This document shows positions 43,556 through 53,500 of a stretch of 64,000 nt of DNA, piece after piece. The notes beneath the pieces are model-generated. The model had not been told where the DNA came from. It made no database searches and saw only the letters and a program-made list of their open reading frames with translations. This DNA comes from Flagellimonas sp. CMM7 (lineage in GTDB: Bacteria > Bacteroidota > Bacteroidia > Flavobacteriales > Flavobacteriaceae): NCBI RefSeq assembly GCF_021390195.1, contig NZ_CP090003.1:1848001-1912000 (forward strand), given 5' to 3'. The translations under genes and the position numbers were made by a program. How positions within the stretch are numbered: the first letter of the stretch is position 1; each line of letters opens with the position of its first letter.

Positions 43556-45547
43556 ATGAAACATGTATTTTCTATTTTCCTAATTGTTCTGCTGGTCTCC
43601 TGCGATTCTTCTGATAAAAAAGTGACGTATGCAGCCAAAGACCATAATGTATACATGAGGGGAAATCTTGCGGGGAAACACTCCAGTTCTTTGGATGCTG
43701 AAGGAAACTATGTCTACACTTTTGAATATAATGATAGGGGAAGAGGTCCTGAGATTGAAGAAAAAATAAAGCTAAATGACAAGGGGTCCATTGCCTCTCT
43801 ACAGATATCTGGGGTTAATTATCTAAAGGATACCATCTCTGAGGTTTTTGACTATAGTGAGAAAAAGGCAAGTTGGAAAAGTACCTCAGAGCAAGGAAAT
43901 ATTGTGTCTGATGGAAATCCTTTTTACGCCAGTGTAAACAGCACTTTGGGTGATACCGAGCTATTGATTAGAAAACTGTTGACTTCTCCGGAACATTCTG
44001 TGGAACTGTTGCCAAGCGGAACTGCAAAAATTGCAACCATTGAGGAAATTGAAGTTGAAAATATACCCTTAAGGCTTTTGGAAATTACAGGTTTTGGCCT
44101 GGTTCCATCCTATATATGGCTAGATAAAGATGATAGGATTTTTGCTTCAGTCTCATCATGGCTGGCCATAATTGAATCCGAAAATAGCGAGCTTATGGAG
44201 CCCTTGTTAGAAATACAAACTGAAAAGGAAAATGCCTTTTTTAGATCTCTAGCCCAAGAATTAACCGAGACTCCAAATAATCCTGTTGCCATAAAAAATG
44301 TAAATCTGTTTGATTCCAATACCGGTGAAACTTTACCTAATCGTACCGTAGTAATAAGAGGAAATACAATCGAAGCCATCTTAACAGATGATACTTCCCT
44401 GCCCGATGATACAACCATAATTGATGGAACAAATAAAACTCTTCTCCCGGGATTATTTGATAATCATTGTCATGTTCAAAAAGAAGATGGTCTATTGCAT
44501 TTGGCAGCAGGAGTAACTTCAATAAGGGATATGGCCAACTCTATGGAGCTTATTGAAATAAGAAAAGAATTCGACAACAACACAAGTATTGGTCCGCGTG
44601 TTGTAACCATGTCTGGGTTTATAGATCAAAAAGGCCCTTTTGCTGGCCCGGGACTCACTATTACAAATGTTGATGAAGGATTAAAGGCTATTCAAGATTT
44701 TAAAGACAATGGGTATCATCAAATTAAATTATACAGCTCTATAGATCCTACCTGGGTAAAGCCCCTCGCCCAAAAAGCACACGATTTAGATTTGAAAGTA
44801 AGTGGGCATATTCCCGCACACATGCTGGCGGAAGATGCAATAAAAGACGGTTTTGATGAAATACAGCATGTGAATATGCTGGTGCTCAATTTCTTGTCAG
44901 ACACCATTGATACAAGAACACCTCTACGATTTTCAGCTGTTGCGGAACATGCCCACGAACTAGATTTGAAAGGTGAAAAATTTAAATCATTTGTCAATCT
45001 TTTAAAAGACAAAGGCATTGAAATTGACCCTACGGTTTCCTTTTTTGAGGGCATGTTCACTTCCAAAGCAGGTGAGCCCGATCCTCAATTTGAAGCTATT
45101 CTGGACAGACTGCCCATTCAGCTTCAGCGCAATTTTTATTCTGTAGGCCTGCCCATTCCTCAAGGAAAGGAACAACAGTTCAGGGACTCTTTCCAAAAAT
45201 TATTGGATATCATTTACGAATTGCACACTAATGGTGTGACCATACTTCCGGGAACGGATGCCATGCCAGGGTTTGCGTTGCATAAAGAATTGGAAAACTA
45301 CGTGCGTGCCGGAATTCCAGCCAATGAGGTATTGCAACTCGCCACAACAACATCTGCCAGAAACACTTTTATGGACGACACATTGGGTTCTATTGAAAAA
45401 GGAAAGCTTGCCGATCTTATTCTAGTGGATGGTAATCCGTCAGAGAATATCAGCGATATTAGGAGAGTGGTCTTGACTATAAAAGATGGTAAAATCTTTA
45501 ATCCAAAAAGTCTTTATGAGTCTTTGGGAATAAAGCATTTTGAATAG
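43556..45547 (+). CDS. Amidohydrolase-family lipoprotein
   Basis: This 663-residue protein has a lipoprotein signal (MKHVFSIFLIVLLVSCDSS). Residues about 1-240 form an unfamiliar N-terminal domain. From residue 240 it is an amidohydrolase: NHCHV (H304, H306), K391 as the possible carboxylated Lys, H418, H438 and D568 in GTDAMPG are the metal-site residues. Relatives include imidazolonepropionase-like and prolidase-like enzymes. It probably hydrolyses amide bonds outside the cytoplasm. Substrate unknown. Confidence 0.82.
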   Translation: MKHVFSIFLIVLLVSCDSSDKKVTYAAKDHNVYMRGNLAGKHSSSLDAEGNYVYTFEYNDRGRGPEIEEKIKLNDKGSIASLQISGVNYLKDTISEVFDYSEKKASWKSTSEQGNIVSDGNPFYASVNSTLGDTELLIRKLLTSPEHSVELLPSGTAKIATIEEIEVENIPLRLLEITGFGLVPSYIWLDKDDRIFASVSSWLAIIESENSELMEPLLEIQTEKENAFFRSLAQELTETPNNPVAIKNVNLFDSNTGETLPNRTVVIRGNTIEAILTDDTSLPDDTTIIDGTNKTLLPGLFDNHCHVQKEDGLLHLAAGVTSIRDMANSMELIEIRKEFDNNTSIGPRVVTMSGFIDQKGPFAGPGLTITNVDEGLKAIQDFKDNGYHQIKLYSSIDPTWVKPLAQKAHDLDLKVSGHIPAHMLAEDAIKDGFDEIQHVNMLVLNFLSDTIDTRTPLRFSAVAEHAHELDLKGEKFKSFVNLLKDKGIEIDPTVSFFEGMFTSKAGEPDPQFEAILDRLPIQLQRNFYSVGLPIPQGKEQQFRDSFQKLLDIIYELHTNGVTILPGTDAMPGFALHKELENYVRAGIPANEVLQLATTTSARNTFMDDTLGSIEKGKLADLILVDGNPSENISDIRRVVLTIKDGKIFNPKSLYESLGIKHFE

Positions 45548-45579
45548 CCTTTTCTTAATCCAATTTGTGTGCATAGCAT

Positions 45580-45613
45580 AAAAAAAGCCCATCTGAAAAC
45601 GATGGGCTTTTTT
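45580..45613. terminator. Bidirectional terminator
   Basis: AAAAAAGCCCATC and GATGGGCTTTTTT form a strong stem with a 7-base loop between the convergent amidohydrolase and OmpH-like genes. Confidence 0.92.
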
Positions 45614-45634
45614 AGTTATGATGTATAAAAAAAT

Positions 45635-46141
45635 CTATTTTTTATACTTATCGTTCAATATTTTTAGAACGGCATCCGTAAGGTTTTTGGCATCCTCTCC
45701 ATAAAGTACGGCTCCACCGTCACCTCCTCCAAGAACATAGGTATAGCCATTGGCCTTACCATATTCTTTAATCTCCTCTTTAACTTTGCTTACCAAAGAA
45801 TCCATTTCTATTTGGCTTCCTTGCTGCAACAGTTGTTCTTCTTGCTGAAGTTGTTGCCCAACAAATTGTCCTCTTTGCTGCAACAAGCTATATTCTTCTT
45901 GAGCATTTTTTTGCGACATTTTCTGTGCTTTTGCTTGAAAAGCTTGAAGCTCTATCTGGAATGCCTGCGAAATACTATCTCTTTTCTTGGTCAATGCATC
46001 AGCTTTAACCTTAAATCTAGCTTCAACATCTATCTTCTCTTGATAGCCATCCATTAATTTCACATTGTCCACATATCCAATCTTGTTTTGCTGACAAGCA
46101 ATGGCGGTCAAAGCAATTGCAAATACTATAAGTTTTTTCAT
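45635..46141 (-). CDS. OmpH/Skp-like periplasmic chaperone lipoprotein
   Basis: This 168-residue protein has a lipobox (LTAIACQ), then the Skp-like pattern IGYVDNVKLMDGYQEK and a long Gln-rich coiled coil (about 45-115), ending in NGYTYVLGGGDGGAVLYGEDAKNLTDAVLK. Skp/OmpH proteins hold unfolded outer-membrane proteins. The coiled coil could form the tentacles of a trimer. The promoter element TATTTTTG is at 46162-46169. Confidence 0.85.
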   Translation of the reverse strand: MKKLIVFAIALTAIACQQNKIGYVDNVKLMDGYQEKIDVEARFKVKADALTKKRDSISQAFQIELQAFQAKAQKMSQKNAQEEYSLLQQRGQFVGQQLQQEEQLLQQGSQIEMDSLVSKVKEEIKEYGKANGYTYVLGGGDGGAVLYGEDAKNLTDAVLKILNDKYKK

Positions 46142-46161
46142 GTTTCTCTTTTAATGATGCG

Positions 46162-46169
46162 CAAAAATA
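46162..46169 (-). promoter_or_regulatory. -7 promoter element of the OmpH-like gene
   Basis: The minus strand reads TATTTTTG, 21 to 28 bases before the ATG at 46141. Confidence 0.45.
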
Positions 46170-46380
46170 GAAAAGCTTTTTGAATGACTGTCATTATCTT
46201 TTATGAATCCAAAAAAACCTTTTGTAAACATTATAAGCAATGCTTATTAAAAACTTAAATATAAATTGATTTTCTTTATTAAGCCGGACATCAGAAGCAA
46301 GCTTTCCTACGCATTTCTTTTTTTGAAAAGGTAATTGCACATCATATGAGAAGAAGTCGTCAGAAATAGCTTGAAAGTGC

Positions 46381-47211
46381 TTATTTCTTCTTTTTTATCA
46401 CATAAATCAAAGAAGAATATTCTTTTGAAAAACAGGCTTTCATATTTGACCACAATCCAACAAAAAAAGCATTGATCAAATACAATTTGTTGCCTTTATA
46501 TTTTTCTGATAACAGAGAAACATAAAACGAATCAAAAAGCATAGGCCGGATTGAAACTACCTCCATTGCATGTCTTTCAAAAAGTCTGCTTATGGATGTT
46601 TTAGAGAAATGCCACAAATGTCTGGGAACATCATACGCCGCCCAATGTTCACCATAATACCTGGCATCGTATGACTTATAATTGGGAACTGCAACCACAA
46701 CAATTCCTTTGTCATCTAACAAGCTTGCTATTTTCTCCACCTGTTTATCCAAATCAGGTAAGTGTTCCAAAACATGCCATAGGGTAATCACATCATAGCT
46801 CTTTTCTTTTAAGGCTTCAATATTTTGAAATAAGTGTATTCCCTTTTTTGCTGCATTAGCCCTTGCTTTCTCATTTGGCTCTATTCCTTCTCCATTAAAC
46901 CCCCTTAAATTGGCCTTTGCCAGAAAATCTCCCGTTCCAGCGCCAAAATCTAATAGCTTTTTTGATTTAATATCTTGATTATCAATTAGTTGAATCTTTT
47001 TTTTAAGACTATATTGCTTTACATTCTGATACAATCTATCTACAAGTGAAACCTTAGCATCCGTATGGGAAATGTAAACCTCGCTATCATAATATGGGTT
47101 TAAATCTTTTGGTTTCGGATTTGTTACCAACATTTCCAATGCCTCATCATAGAGCAACTCAAAAGGTTCTTGAGAGACCGAAAAATCTTTAGTTTTTAAA
47201 TACGACTTCAT
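46381..47211 (-). CDS. Class I SAM-dependent methyltransferase
   Basis: This 276-residue protein has the SAM-binding glycine motif LLDFGAGTGDFLAKA near 95, the acidic end of strand two (GEGIEPN), and VITLWHVLEHLPD followed by VVVAVPNYKSYDARYYGEHWAAYDVPRHLWHFS, a pattern shared with surface-sugar and quinone-type methyltransferases. ATG 47211 gives a 23-base overlap with the upstream lipoprotein gene. Longer starts overlap more and are unlikely. The substrate is unknown. Confidence 0.85.
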   Translation of the reverse strand: MKSYLKTKDFSVSQEPFELLYDEALEMLVTNPKPKDLNPYYDSEVYISHTDAKVSLVDRLYQNVKQYSLKKKIQLIDNQDIKSKKLLDFGAGTGDFLAKANLRGFNGEGIEPNEKARANAAKKGIHLFQNIEALKEKSYDVITLWHVLEHLPDLDKQVEKIASLLDDKGIVVVAVPNYKSYDARYYGEHWAAYDVPRHLWHFSKTSISRLFERHAMEVVSIRPMLFDSFYVSLLSEKYKGNKLYLINAFFVGLWSNMKACFSKEYSSLIYVIKKKK

Positions 47212-47749
47212 TATAGTTATGGGTGGAAAGGTATTCTTGTTTGAGGTTTCGAAGATACGGCAAAACCACATCCTTTGAAATTGAATCTTCTCTCAAACAA
47301 TCTTTTTCAGTAGTACTAAAAACCTCAATAGCTATATACCAATTTCCTGATCGTAAAACTGGTTCGGCATCATCGGAAAGGATGGGTTCTATTTCATCAT
47401 TGCCAAGTGCCACACTAAAAGCAACATCAAAAATCGCTGGAAAAAGGTTAATGGCCTTGTCATGAATCTCAACCTCATAAAAAGAAAAGTAGTATGTGTT
47501 GCTATCAATAGTGAATGGCACTTCTGTATCTACATAGTAATCCTCCAATTGAAATTTAGTGTTTACGTAATTATAGAATTCATCTGCATCTTTTGGGTCT
47601 TCAAAAACAAAAACTGTTTTCTTTGGAAGTCCTTGCTTAAATCTTTTGCCTTTAGTGATTTTGTAGTCTTTAATATTCGGAGCAATCCGTATTGGAATAC
47701 ATGAATAAAAAACAATCACAAATATGGAAAGGAGCAAAATTTTCTTCAT
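47189..47749 (-). CDS. Hypothetical lipoprotein
   Basis: This 186-residue protein begins MKKILLLSIFVIVFYSCIPI, a lipobox with Cys at about 17. No family is recognised. The rest is acidic with a helix-sheet mix and a segment NLFPAIFDVAFSVALGNDE. It overlaps the methyltransferase gene by 23 bases, so the two are translated together. The first possible ATG at 47782 is less likely because it precedes the signal by eleven non-signal residues. Confidence 0.65.
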   Translation of the reverse strand: MKKILLLSIFVIVFYSCIPIRIAPNIKDYKITKGKRFKQGLPKKTVFVFEDPKDADEFYNYVNTKFQLEDYYVDTEVPFTIDSNTYYFSFYEVEIHDKAINLFPAIFDVAFSVALGNDEIEPILSDDAEPVLRSGNWYIAIEVFSTTEKDCLREDSISKDVVLPYLRNLKQEYLSTHNYNEVVFKN

Positions 47750-47812
47750 TGGTGGTTTAGTTTGATTCCTATATTGAATCAAATATTAAGCCAAAAAAGA
47801 AACTGAAGCATC

Positions 47813-47828
47813 TGTTCCACGTGGAACA
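47813..47828. other. parS-like palindrome, copy 1
   Basis: TGTTCCACGTGGAACA is a perfect 16-base palindrome matching the ParB-binding consensus TGTTnCACGTGnAACA at all fixed positions. It lies in the short gap between the hypothetical lipoprotein and the gene at 47831. Confidence 0.8.
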
Positions 47829-47830
47829 AA

Positions 47831-48304
47831 TTATTGTTTAATTATCACTTCAATATTCAAGATTCTGCCAAGCTCAGTTGCTTTAGGTACTACCGTTTCA
47901 CATGACTTTGAACGAAAAACAGTGAAATGTTCATTTTCCTTAAATAACCGAATTACGAAATGCTCATTTCGAGTACCTTTTCCCATAGCGGCTATTGGGC
48001 CCCAATCAGAACTCTTTTTAGCTGAAGTCGAAAAAACGCTTATATAATCAGAAGAAAAAGTAAATCTTTGCTTAAAAAGTGATAACCCAAATAGCTTAAA
48101 GTGTTTAATATTATCAAAATCGCCACGGAGTTCATAGGAAATCGAATACGAAAGGAGCACTGTTCCGATAATTGTCATGCCAATTATCTGATTTAAATCC
48201 ACAGTGCCTTCATAAATCAACAACAACGTTAGTAAAAGCATAAACACCCCTAGAATAATTACAGTACTGGGCTTTGATTGTTTGAAAAACATTGATTCCT
48301 TCAT
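47831..48304 (-). CDS. Hypothetical two-helix membrane protein
   Basis: This 157-residue protein has two membrane helices (STVIILGVFMLLLTLLLIYEG and IIGMTIIGTVLLSYSISYE) followed by a beta-rich soluble domain of about 90 residues. No family is recognised. The ATG overlaps the mnmG stop as ATGA, so it is coupled to mnmG. The soluble domain would face the cytoplasm if the two helices form a hairpin. Confidence 0.6.
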   Translation of the reverse strand: MKESMFFKQSKPSTVIILGVFMLLLTLLLIYEGTVDLNQIIGMTIIGTVLLSYSISYELRGDFDNIKHFKLFGLSLFKQRFTFSSDYISVFSTSAKKSSDWGPIAAMGKGTRNEHFVIRLFKENEHFTVFRSKSCETVVPKATELGRILNIEVIIKQ

Positions 48305-50169
48305 CTTCCAAGAAAAACCAATAATACACTAACATCCGATGGTGAGACACCGCTAATTCTAGAAGCTTGCGAAATTGTAACTGGGCGTATGGCCTCAAGT
48401 TTTTCCCTAGCCTCATAAGACAATGATTTTAACTTGGAATAATCAAAACCATCCGGGATTTTTACATTTTCCAAACGGTGAAGTTTGTCCGCATTATTCT
48501 TTTCCTTTTCTATATACCCAGAATATTTTACTTGGATTTCAGCTTGCTCAAGCACCTCTGAACTCAATTTGTTTTCTTCCACAAACTTAGAAACAGAATC
48601 CAATTGAAGCATATGATCCATAGTAACTTTTGGCCTAGAAAACACCTTGAAAAGTTTATCAGATTGATGTACGGTTGCGGACGAAACCGATTCTAAAATA
48701 GGATTTATCTCGTCTGTAGTAAAGCTTGTTTTTCTAAAAAACTCGACAAAACTATCCGATTCCTTTTCCTTTTTCTCCATACGATCAACGCGCTCTTTTG
48801 TCGCCAAACCTATATCAAAACTTCTGGGCGTAAGTCGCAAATCTGCATTATCTTGCCTTAACAACGTTCTATATTCGGCTCTAGAAGTAAACATGCGATA
48901 CGGTTCCTCTGTGCCCTTCGTGATCAAATCATCAATTAAAACGCCAATGTAAGCTTCGTCTCTTTTTAAAATAAAAGACTCCTTTTCATTAATCTTTAAA
49001 TGGGCATTAATTCCCGCCATCAATCCTTGCGAAGCAGCTTCTTCATATCCTGTAGTTCCATTAATTTGACCCGCGAAATATAAGTTGCTGATCAGTTTGG
49101 TTTCCAGTGTATGCTTCAACTGGGTCGGTGGAAAATAATCGTATTCAATCGCATAACCAGGTCTGAAGAATTTTACATTTTCAAAGCCCTTTACAGATTT
49201 AAGGGCTGTATACTGAATATCCTCTGGTAAAGAAGTAGAAAATCCATTTACATAAACCTCAACTGTATTCCAACCTTCTGGCTCTACAAAAATCTGATGC
49301 GAATCCTTATCCGCAAAACGGTTGATTTTATCTTCTATAGACGGGCAATATCTAGGCCCTATACTTTTGATTCTTCCGTTGAACATTGGAGAACGATTAA
49401 AACCCTCACGCAACAAATCATGAACCAAAGCACTGGTATGTGTCATGTGGCAATCCCGTTGTGTTTTTAAAATAGGGGTTTCCAAATATGAAAACTTCTC
49501 CGGGTTCTCATCCCCGGGCTGAAGAATCATTTTAGAATAATCTAGAGAACGACCATCTACCCTGGGTGGCGTTCCCGTTTTCATTCTCCCACTATCAAAA
49601 CCGAAATCAACAAGTTGTTCCGTAATTCCCGTAGCTGCTTTTTCTCCGGCTCTTCCTCCACCAAACTGTTTCTCTCCTATATGAATAAGGCCATTCAAAA
49701 AAGTGCCATTAGTTAAAACAACGGCCTTAGATTTGACATCAATTCCAAGTGATGTTCTGACTCCAACAATCTTATCCCCTTCAACTAATAAACCAGAAAC
49801 CATCTCCTGGTAAAAATCTACTTTTTGGGTGTTTTCCAAAGCCAATCTCCACTCCTCTGCAAAACGCATTCTATCATTCTGCGCTCGTGGACTCCACATT
49901 GCAGGACCCTTTGATTTATTCAGCATCTTAAACTGAATAGCGGACTTATCCGTAATAATTCCGCTATACCCACCAAGCGCATCAATCTCACGAACAATCT
50001 GCCCTTTTGCAATTCCACCCATAGCGGGGTTGCAAGACATCTGTCCAATGTTTTGAAGGTTCATGGTGACCAATAACGTTCTAGAACCCATGTTAGCGGC
50101 CGCAGCAGCAGCCTCAGCTCCAGCGTGACCCCCGCCGACTACAATAACATCATATTCCTTTTCAAACAT
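48301..50169 (-). CDS. mnmG: tRNA uridine 5-carboxymethylaminomethyl modification enzyme MnmG
   Basis: This 622-residue FAD enzyme works with MnmE to modify U34 of tRNAs. It shows the FAD motif VVGGGHAGAEAAAAAANMG and SCNPAMGGIAKGQIVREIDALGG, and the C-terminal SPSDVSVLL helix. MnmG is near the chromosome origin in many bacteria, and here parS-like sites lie at both ends of its region. YbeY is 2 bases upstream. Confidence 0.97.
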   Translation of the reverse strand: MFEKEYDVIVVGGGHAGAEAAAAAANMGSRTLLVTMNLQNIGQMSCNPAMGGIAKGQIVREIDALGGYSGIITDKSAIQFKMLNKSKGPAMWSPRAQNDRMRFAEEWRLALENTQKVDFYQEMVSGLLVEGDKIVGVRTSLGIDVKSKAVVLTNGTFLNGLIHIGEKQFGGGRAGEKAATGITEQLVDFGFDSGRMKTGTPPRVDGRSLDYSKMILQPGDENPEKFSYLETPILKTQRDCHMTHTSALVHDLLREGFNRSPMFNGRIKSIGPRYCPSIEDKINRFADKDSHQIFVEPEGWNTVEVYVNGFSTSLPEDIQYTALKSVKGFENVKFFRPGYAIEYDYFPPTQLKHTLETKLISNLYFAGQINGTTGYEEAASQGLMAGINAHLKINEKESFILKRDEAYIGVLIDDLITKGTEEPYRMFTSRAEYRTLLRQDNADLRLTPRSFDIGLATKERVDRMEKKEKESDSFVEFFRKTSFTTDEINPILESVSSATVHQSDKLFKVFSRPKVTMDHMLQLDSVSKFVEENKLSSEVLEQAEIQVKYSGYIEKEKNNADKLHRLENVKIPDGFDYSKLKSLSYEAREKLEAIRPVTISQASRISGVSPSDVSVLLVFLGR

Positions 50170-50171
50170 AT

Positions 50172-50591
50172 CTAATGTTCCACGTGGAACAATTTTATCT
50201 TTTCCTCTTCCTTCTTCCTCATTAATTCCTGCTCTTCCTTCGTCTTATCTCCAAAACCAATTAGGTGTAGCACCCCATGACTCATTACTCTTAAAAACTC
50301 TTCCTCTCTACTAACTTTATAAGCTAGCGCATTTTCTTCAACTCTTTCTGTAGAAATAAAAATATCCCCTGAAATTGACTTTCCGTCCGAATAGTCAAAC
50401 GTGATAATATCAGTATAGGTGTCATGATTTAAATACTCTTGATTGATGCTAAGCAGGTAGTCATCCGTACAAAAAACATAATCCAATTGTCCCTGAACAA
50501 AACCTTCAGATTCTATAATTCTAGTAATCCAATCGGAATATTGGGTTTTACCCTCTAAAACAAAGTCTGACTTGAAATGGAAATCAATCAT
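50172..50591 (-). CDS. ybeY: Endoribonuclease YbeY
   Basis: This 139-residue metalloprotein has the zinc motif SHGVLHLIGFGDKT. The third His of the classic HGxLHLxGYDH motif is absent, which is the usual form in Bacteroidota. It matures 16S rRNA. The last codons FHVEH are encoded by the perfect parS-like palindrome at 50176. It overlaps the 3' end of the DUF4175 gene by 8 bases. Confidence 0.92.
   Translation of the reverse strand: MIDFHFKSDFVLEGKTQYSDWITRIIESEGFVQGQLDYVFCTDDYLLSINQEYLNHDTYTDIITFDYSDGKSISGDIFISTERVEENALAYKVSREEEFLRVMSHGVLHLIGFGDKTKEEQELMRKKEEEKIKLFHVEH
50176..50191. other. parS-like palindrome, copy 2
   Basis: TGTTCCACGTGGAACA, identical to the copy at 47813, sits inside the last codons of ybeY (FHVEH, then stop) and two bases from the start region of mnmG. 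A conserved ParB site in this position is known in other bacteria, where it encodes a similar FHVxH tail. Confidence 0.85.
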
Positions 50592-53500
50592 TCTTAAAAT
50601 AAACCTTAACCTTCTTTTCGTAATTTTGCCGCAAAGGTAGTGCTTGTCTATTTAATATTTCAATGTCGTTCTGGTATTCCTTAAGTAGTTCTGGCTTTGT
50701 TGTGATGGGGTTACTGAAAGTATTAAGGTTTGTATTGCTTTCTCTTTCCTTTTTCTTGCCCTGTTTTAAGGTCGCATTTTTAAGTTTTAGCAATTCATGC
50801 TGAATGGTATTTACCTTGCTTCTTGTCCTGTTTGTAATTCCATTCTCCAATAAATCATTCTCAAAATCCTCCATTTGCTGAATAAGTTTTTTTGCAAGAT
50901 TTCTATCAGAGTTATTGATTAAGTCATTCAACTGCTTTTCCAATTGCTGACGGATGAATTGTTGCTCTTTATAGATTTCATAAATCTCACTTAGCCCCAT
51001 TTCCCCATCTCCGTTTTGACCTCCATTTCCTTCTTTTCCACCTTGCTTTCCGCTTCCATTTTGTCCACTCTCTCTTTCACTTTCCTCGCCTTTGCTTCCT
51101 TGTTGACCTTCCTTACCCGAGCCTTGTTTATCACCTTCTCCATCCTTTCCTTCGCCCTCCTTTCCATCCTGACCGGACTTACTCTTACCCTGCTGCCCAG
51201 AACTACCCATTTTTTCATTAACGCCTTGTTGTCCTTTTATAATATCAGGTAGTTGAAAATCGGCGCCTCCCTGTCCACTCCCTTGACCAGGTTTCATATT
51301 CTGTTGCATATTGTCAAGAATATTGGCTAAGAAGTCTGCCAATGCATTTGTGGCATTAATAACGTATTGCTGATAAGATGCTCCCTGAAAAACTTGATTC
51401 TCAGCTATGCTTTCCAATGACTTATCAATATTATAATACACCTCCGTTATCTGTTCATTTACAAACTCGGATAGCTCAGCTCTTCGAAGTGATAATGCAA
51501 ATAAACTATCATCTACATGCTCAAATAATCTTCTCAGTTCTTTTTGGTCCCTTACGGTTCTTGAAAACTGGGAAACGTCAACATCTGAGCTTTCCACACT
51601 TTCAAACAACTTTTCCTGCTTAAAAGAAAAAGTCACCAAATTATCCAAAATCTGTCTCAACATTTCTGCATCCTCAGTAATGGAGGAACCTCCTCCGCCC
51701 ATAGAACTTTGTTGTAGCGATTTGCTCATCTCCTTCATTTTCTGGGCAGCAGACTTTTGCTTTTGTGCCGCTTTGTTCTTTGCGGACTTACTCTTTTCTC
51801 CTTCGGATTTCTCCTGTTCCTCTTTACTCTTGTTTAATTCCTCCATTGCCTTTTGTTGGTCTTCCTTTACTCCCTCCTTGTCCTTATCTTGAACATTTAA
51901 GCTCATTGGCTTTTTTAAATTCTCATTATCCTTCTTTAATTCATCCAGCTCTTTTGCCAGCTTCTCAAAATCCTCATTTAACTTTTGTTGTTCCTTTTCT
52001 TCATTGGAAATTTCATTCTCCTTCTCTGAGAGCTCATCCTGTTCTTTAGAAAGTTCCTCCAACTCTTTGGAGAGTTGGGACATCTTCTCTGTTACATAAT
52101 ACCTTTTTGTAAGCTCCAAAATCTGTTCTAGGTTGCGCGCACTCGAGCTCTGTTTTTTTCCAAGTTCATCCAGTTTCTTTTTTAACTCTTCCTTATCAAT
52201 CTTATCAGCCAGCTTGTTCAATTCTTCAAGCAATTTTTCATTCTTCCTAGCCTCCAACTCCTGACGTTCCAATCTTTCTTGTAACATCTTCTTTCTTTCA
52301 TCTGAACTGTCCTCCTTATTCAAACTTTCTTTTAATTGCTTACTGAACTTCTCCATCAGCTCCTCCTGCTGTTCTTGTTTCTGTAAAAAGTCTCGTATTT
52401 CATTCTTGTCATCAAAGTTCAATGTCTTTTCTTCCTTTTGCTTGTCATTGATTTTTGCAAGCTTTTCTTCCTGTTCCTTATATCCTTCCAAAGACTTATC
52501 CATTTTGTTCAAAACAGAGTTTTGAAATTCTAACTCTTTGTTTTTCAATTGATTAACATCAAATAGAGAAGTGTTGAATGTTTTACTCTTAGTCACTTTT
52601 CCATTTCTAAGCCCATCATTATCAACAATTTCAAAATACAGCTTGTAGTTCTTACCACTTTCCAAAGTAAACCCAGATGGAAACGTGTAATAAAACTGGT
52701 GCACATTACTATTTGGTGATTCCAGAACCACTCTTTGTATATTTTGATTATTATCCGCCGGATAACAAACCGCTCGTATTTTACTTACCTTATAATCATC
52801 AGCTGCTTGGCCTGTATAAAAAGATTGGTTTGGGTTAATCGAATCCAATACTTGACTAACTTCTACAGATGGATATCCATCTTTTACCACCTCTAATTGA
52901 TAGCCTAGTTTCTCAAAGTTCTTTACATTGGTGTTTGATGTGCTCAACTCATATCCAAAGTCATTATACACCCTATCTGCATACGAAAAGATATCCTGCT
53001 CCTTGGTAAAAACAACTGTAGTGTCCCTAACCGACATATTGATTTCTTCAACATGCCTTCCCTCAATATTCCATGTTACTTGGGTACCTTCTGGAATGAC
53101 GGCGTTTCCCGTTCCGGTAACAAACTCTGCCGTTCGTTGTGTATACTTCGGAAAATTTAATTGCATTTTAAAATCCAACAGAGCCGGTGTTCTAAAACTT
53201 CGTATGGTATAGCTTTTAGAGCTCCAACCATTAGCAGTCAAGTAAAAATCACTCTCCCTAACCGGCGCTTCAAATGTATGGGTGTAAATACCATTAAGAT
53301 TTTTGAGCAACAATTCTTCACCGTTGACTACCATAAAAACATTCTCTGGTTTTACGTCACCATTTGTAGTCACCTGAATGGTCAAGGGTTCATTGTCCAA
53401 AACCTCCAACTTCTCATTTAAAACTTGAAATGTAAAAGGCGCAGGCCGCTCAAAAGCTAAATCATAGTTGACTACTCTTTTGTATGAATTAAAAAATGAC

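Noticed and set aside
50172..50591. YbeY lacks the third His of the HGxLHLxGYDH motif
   Set aside because: This HGVLHLxGxxDKT form is usual in Bacteroidota and not a sign of inactivation.
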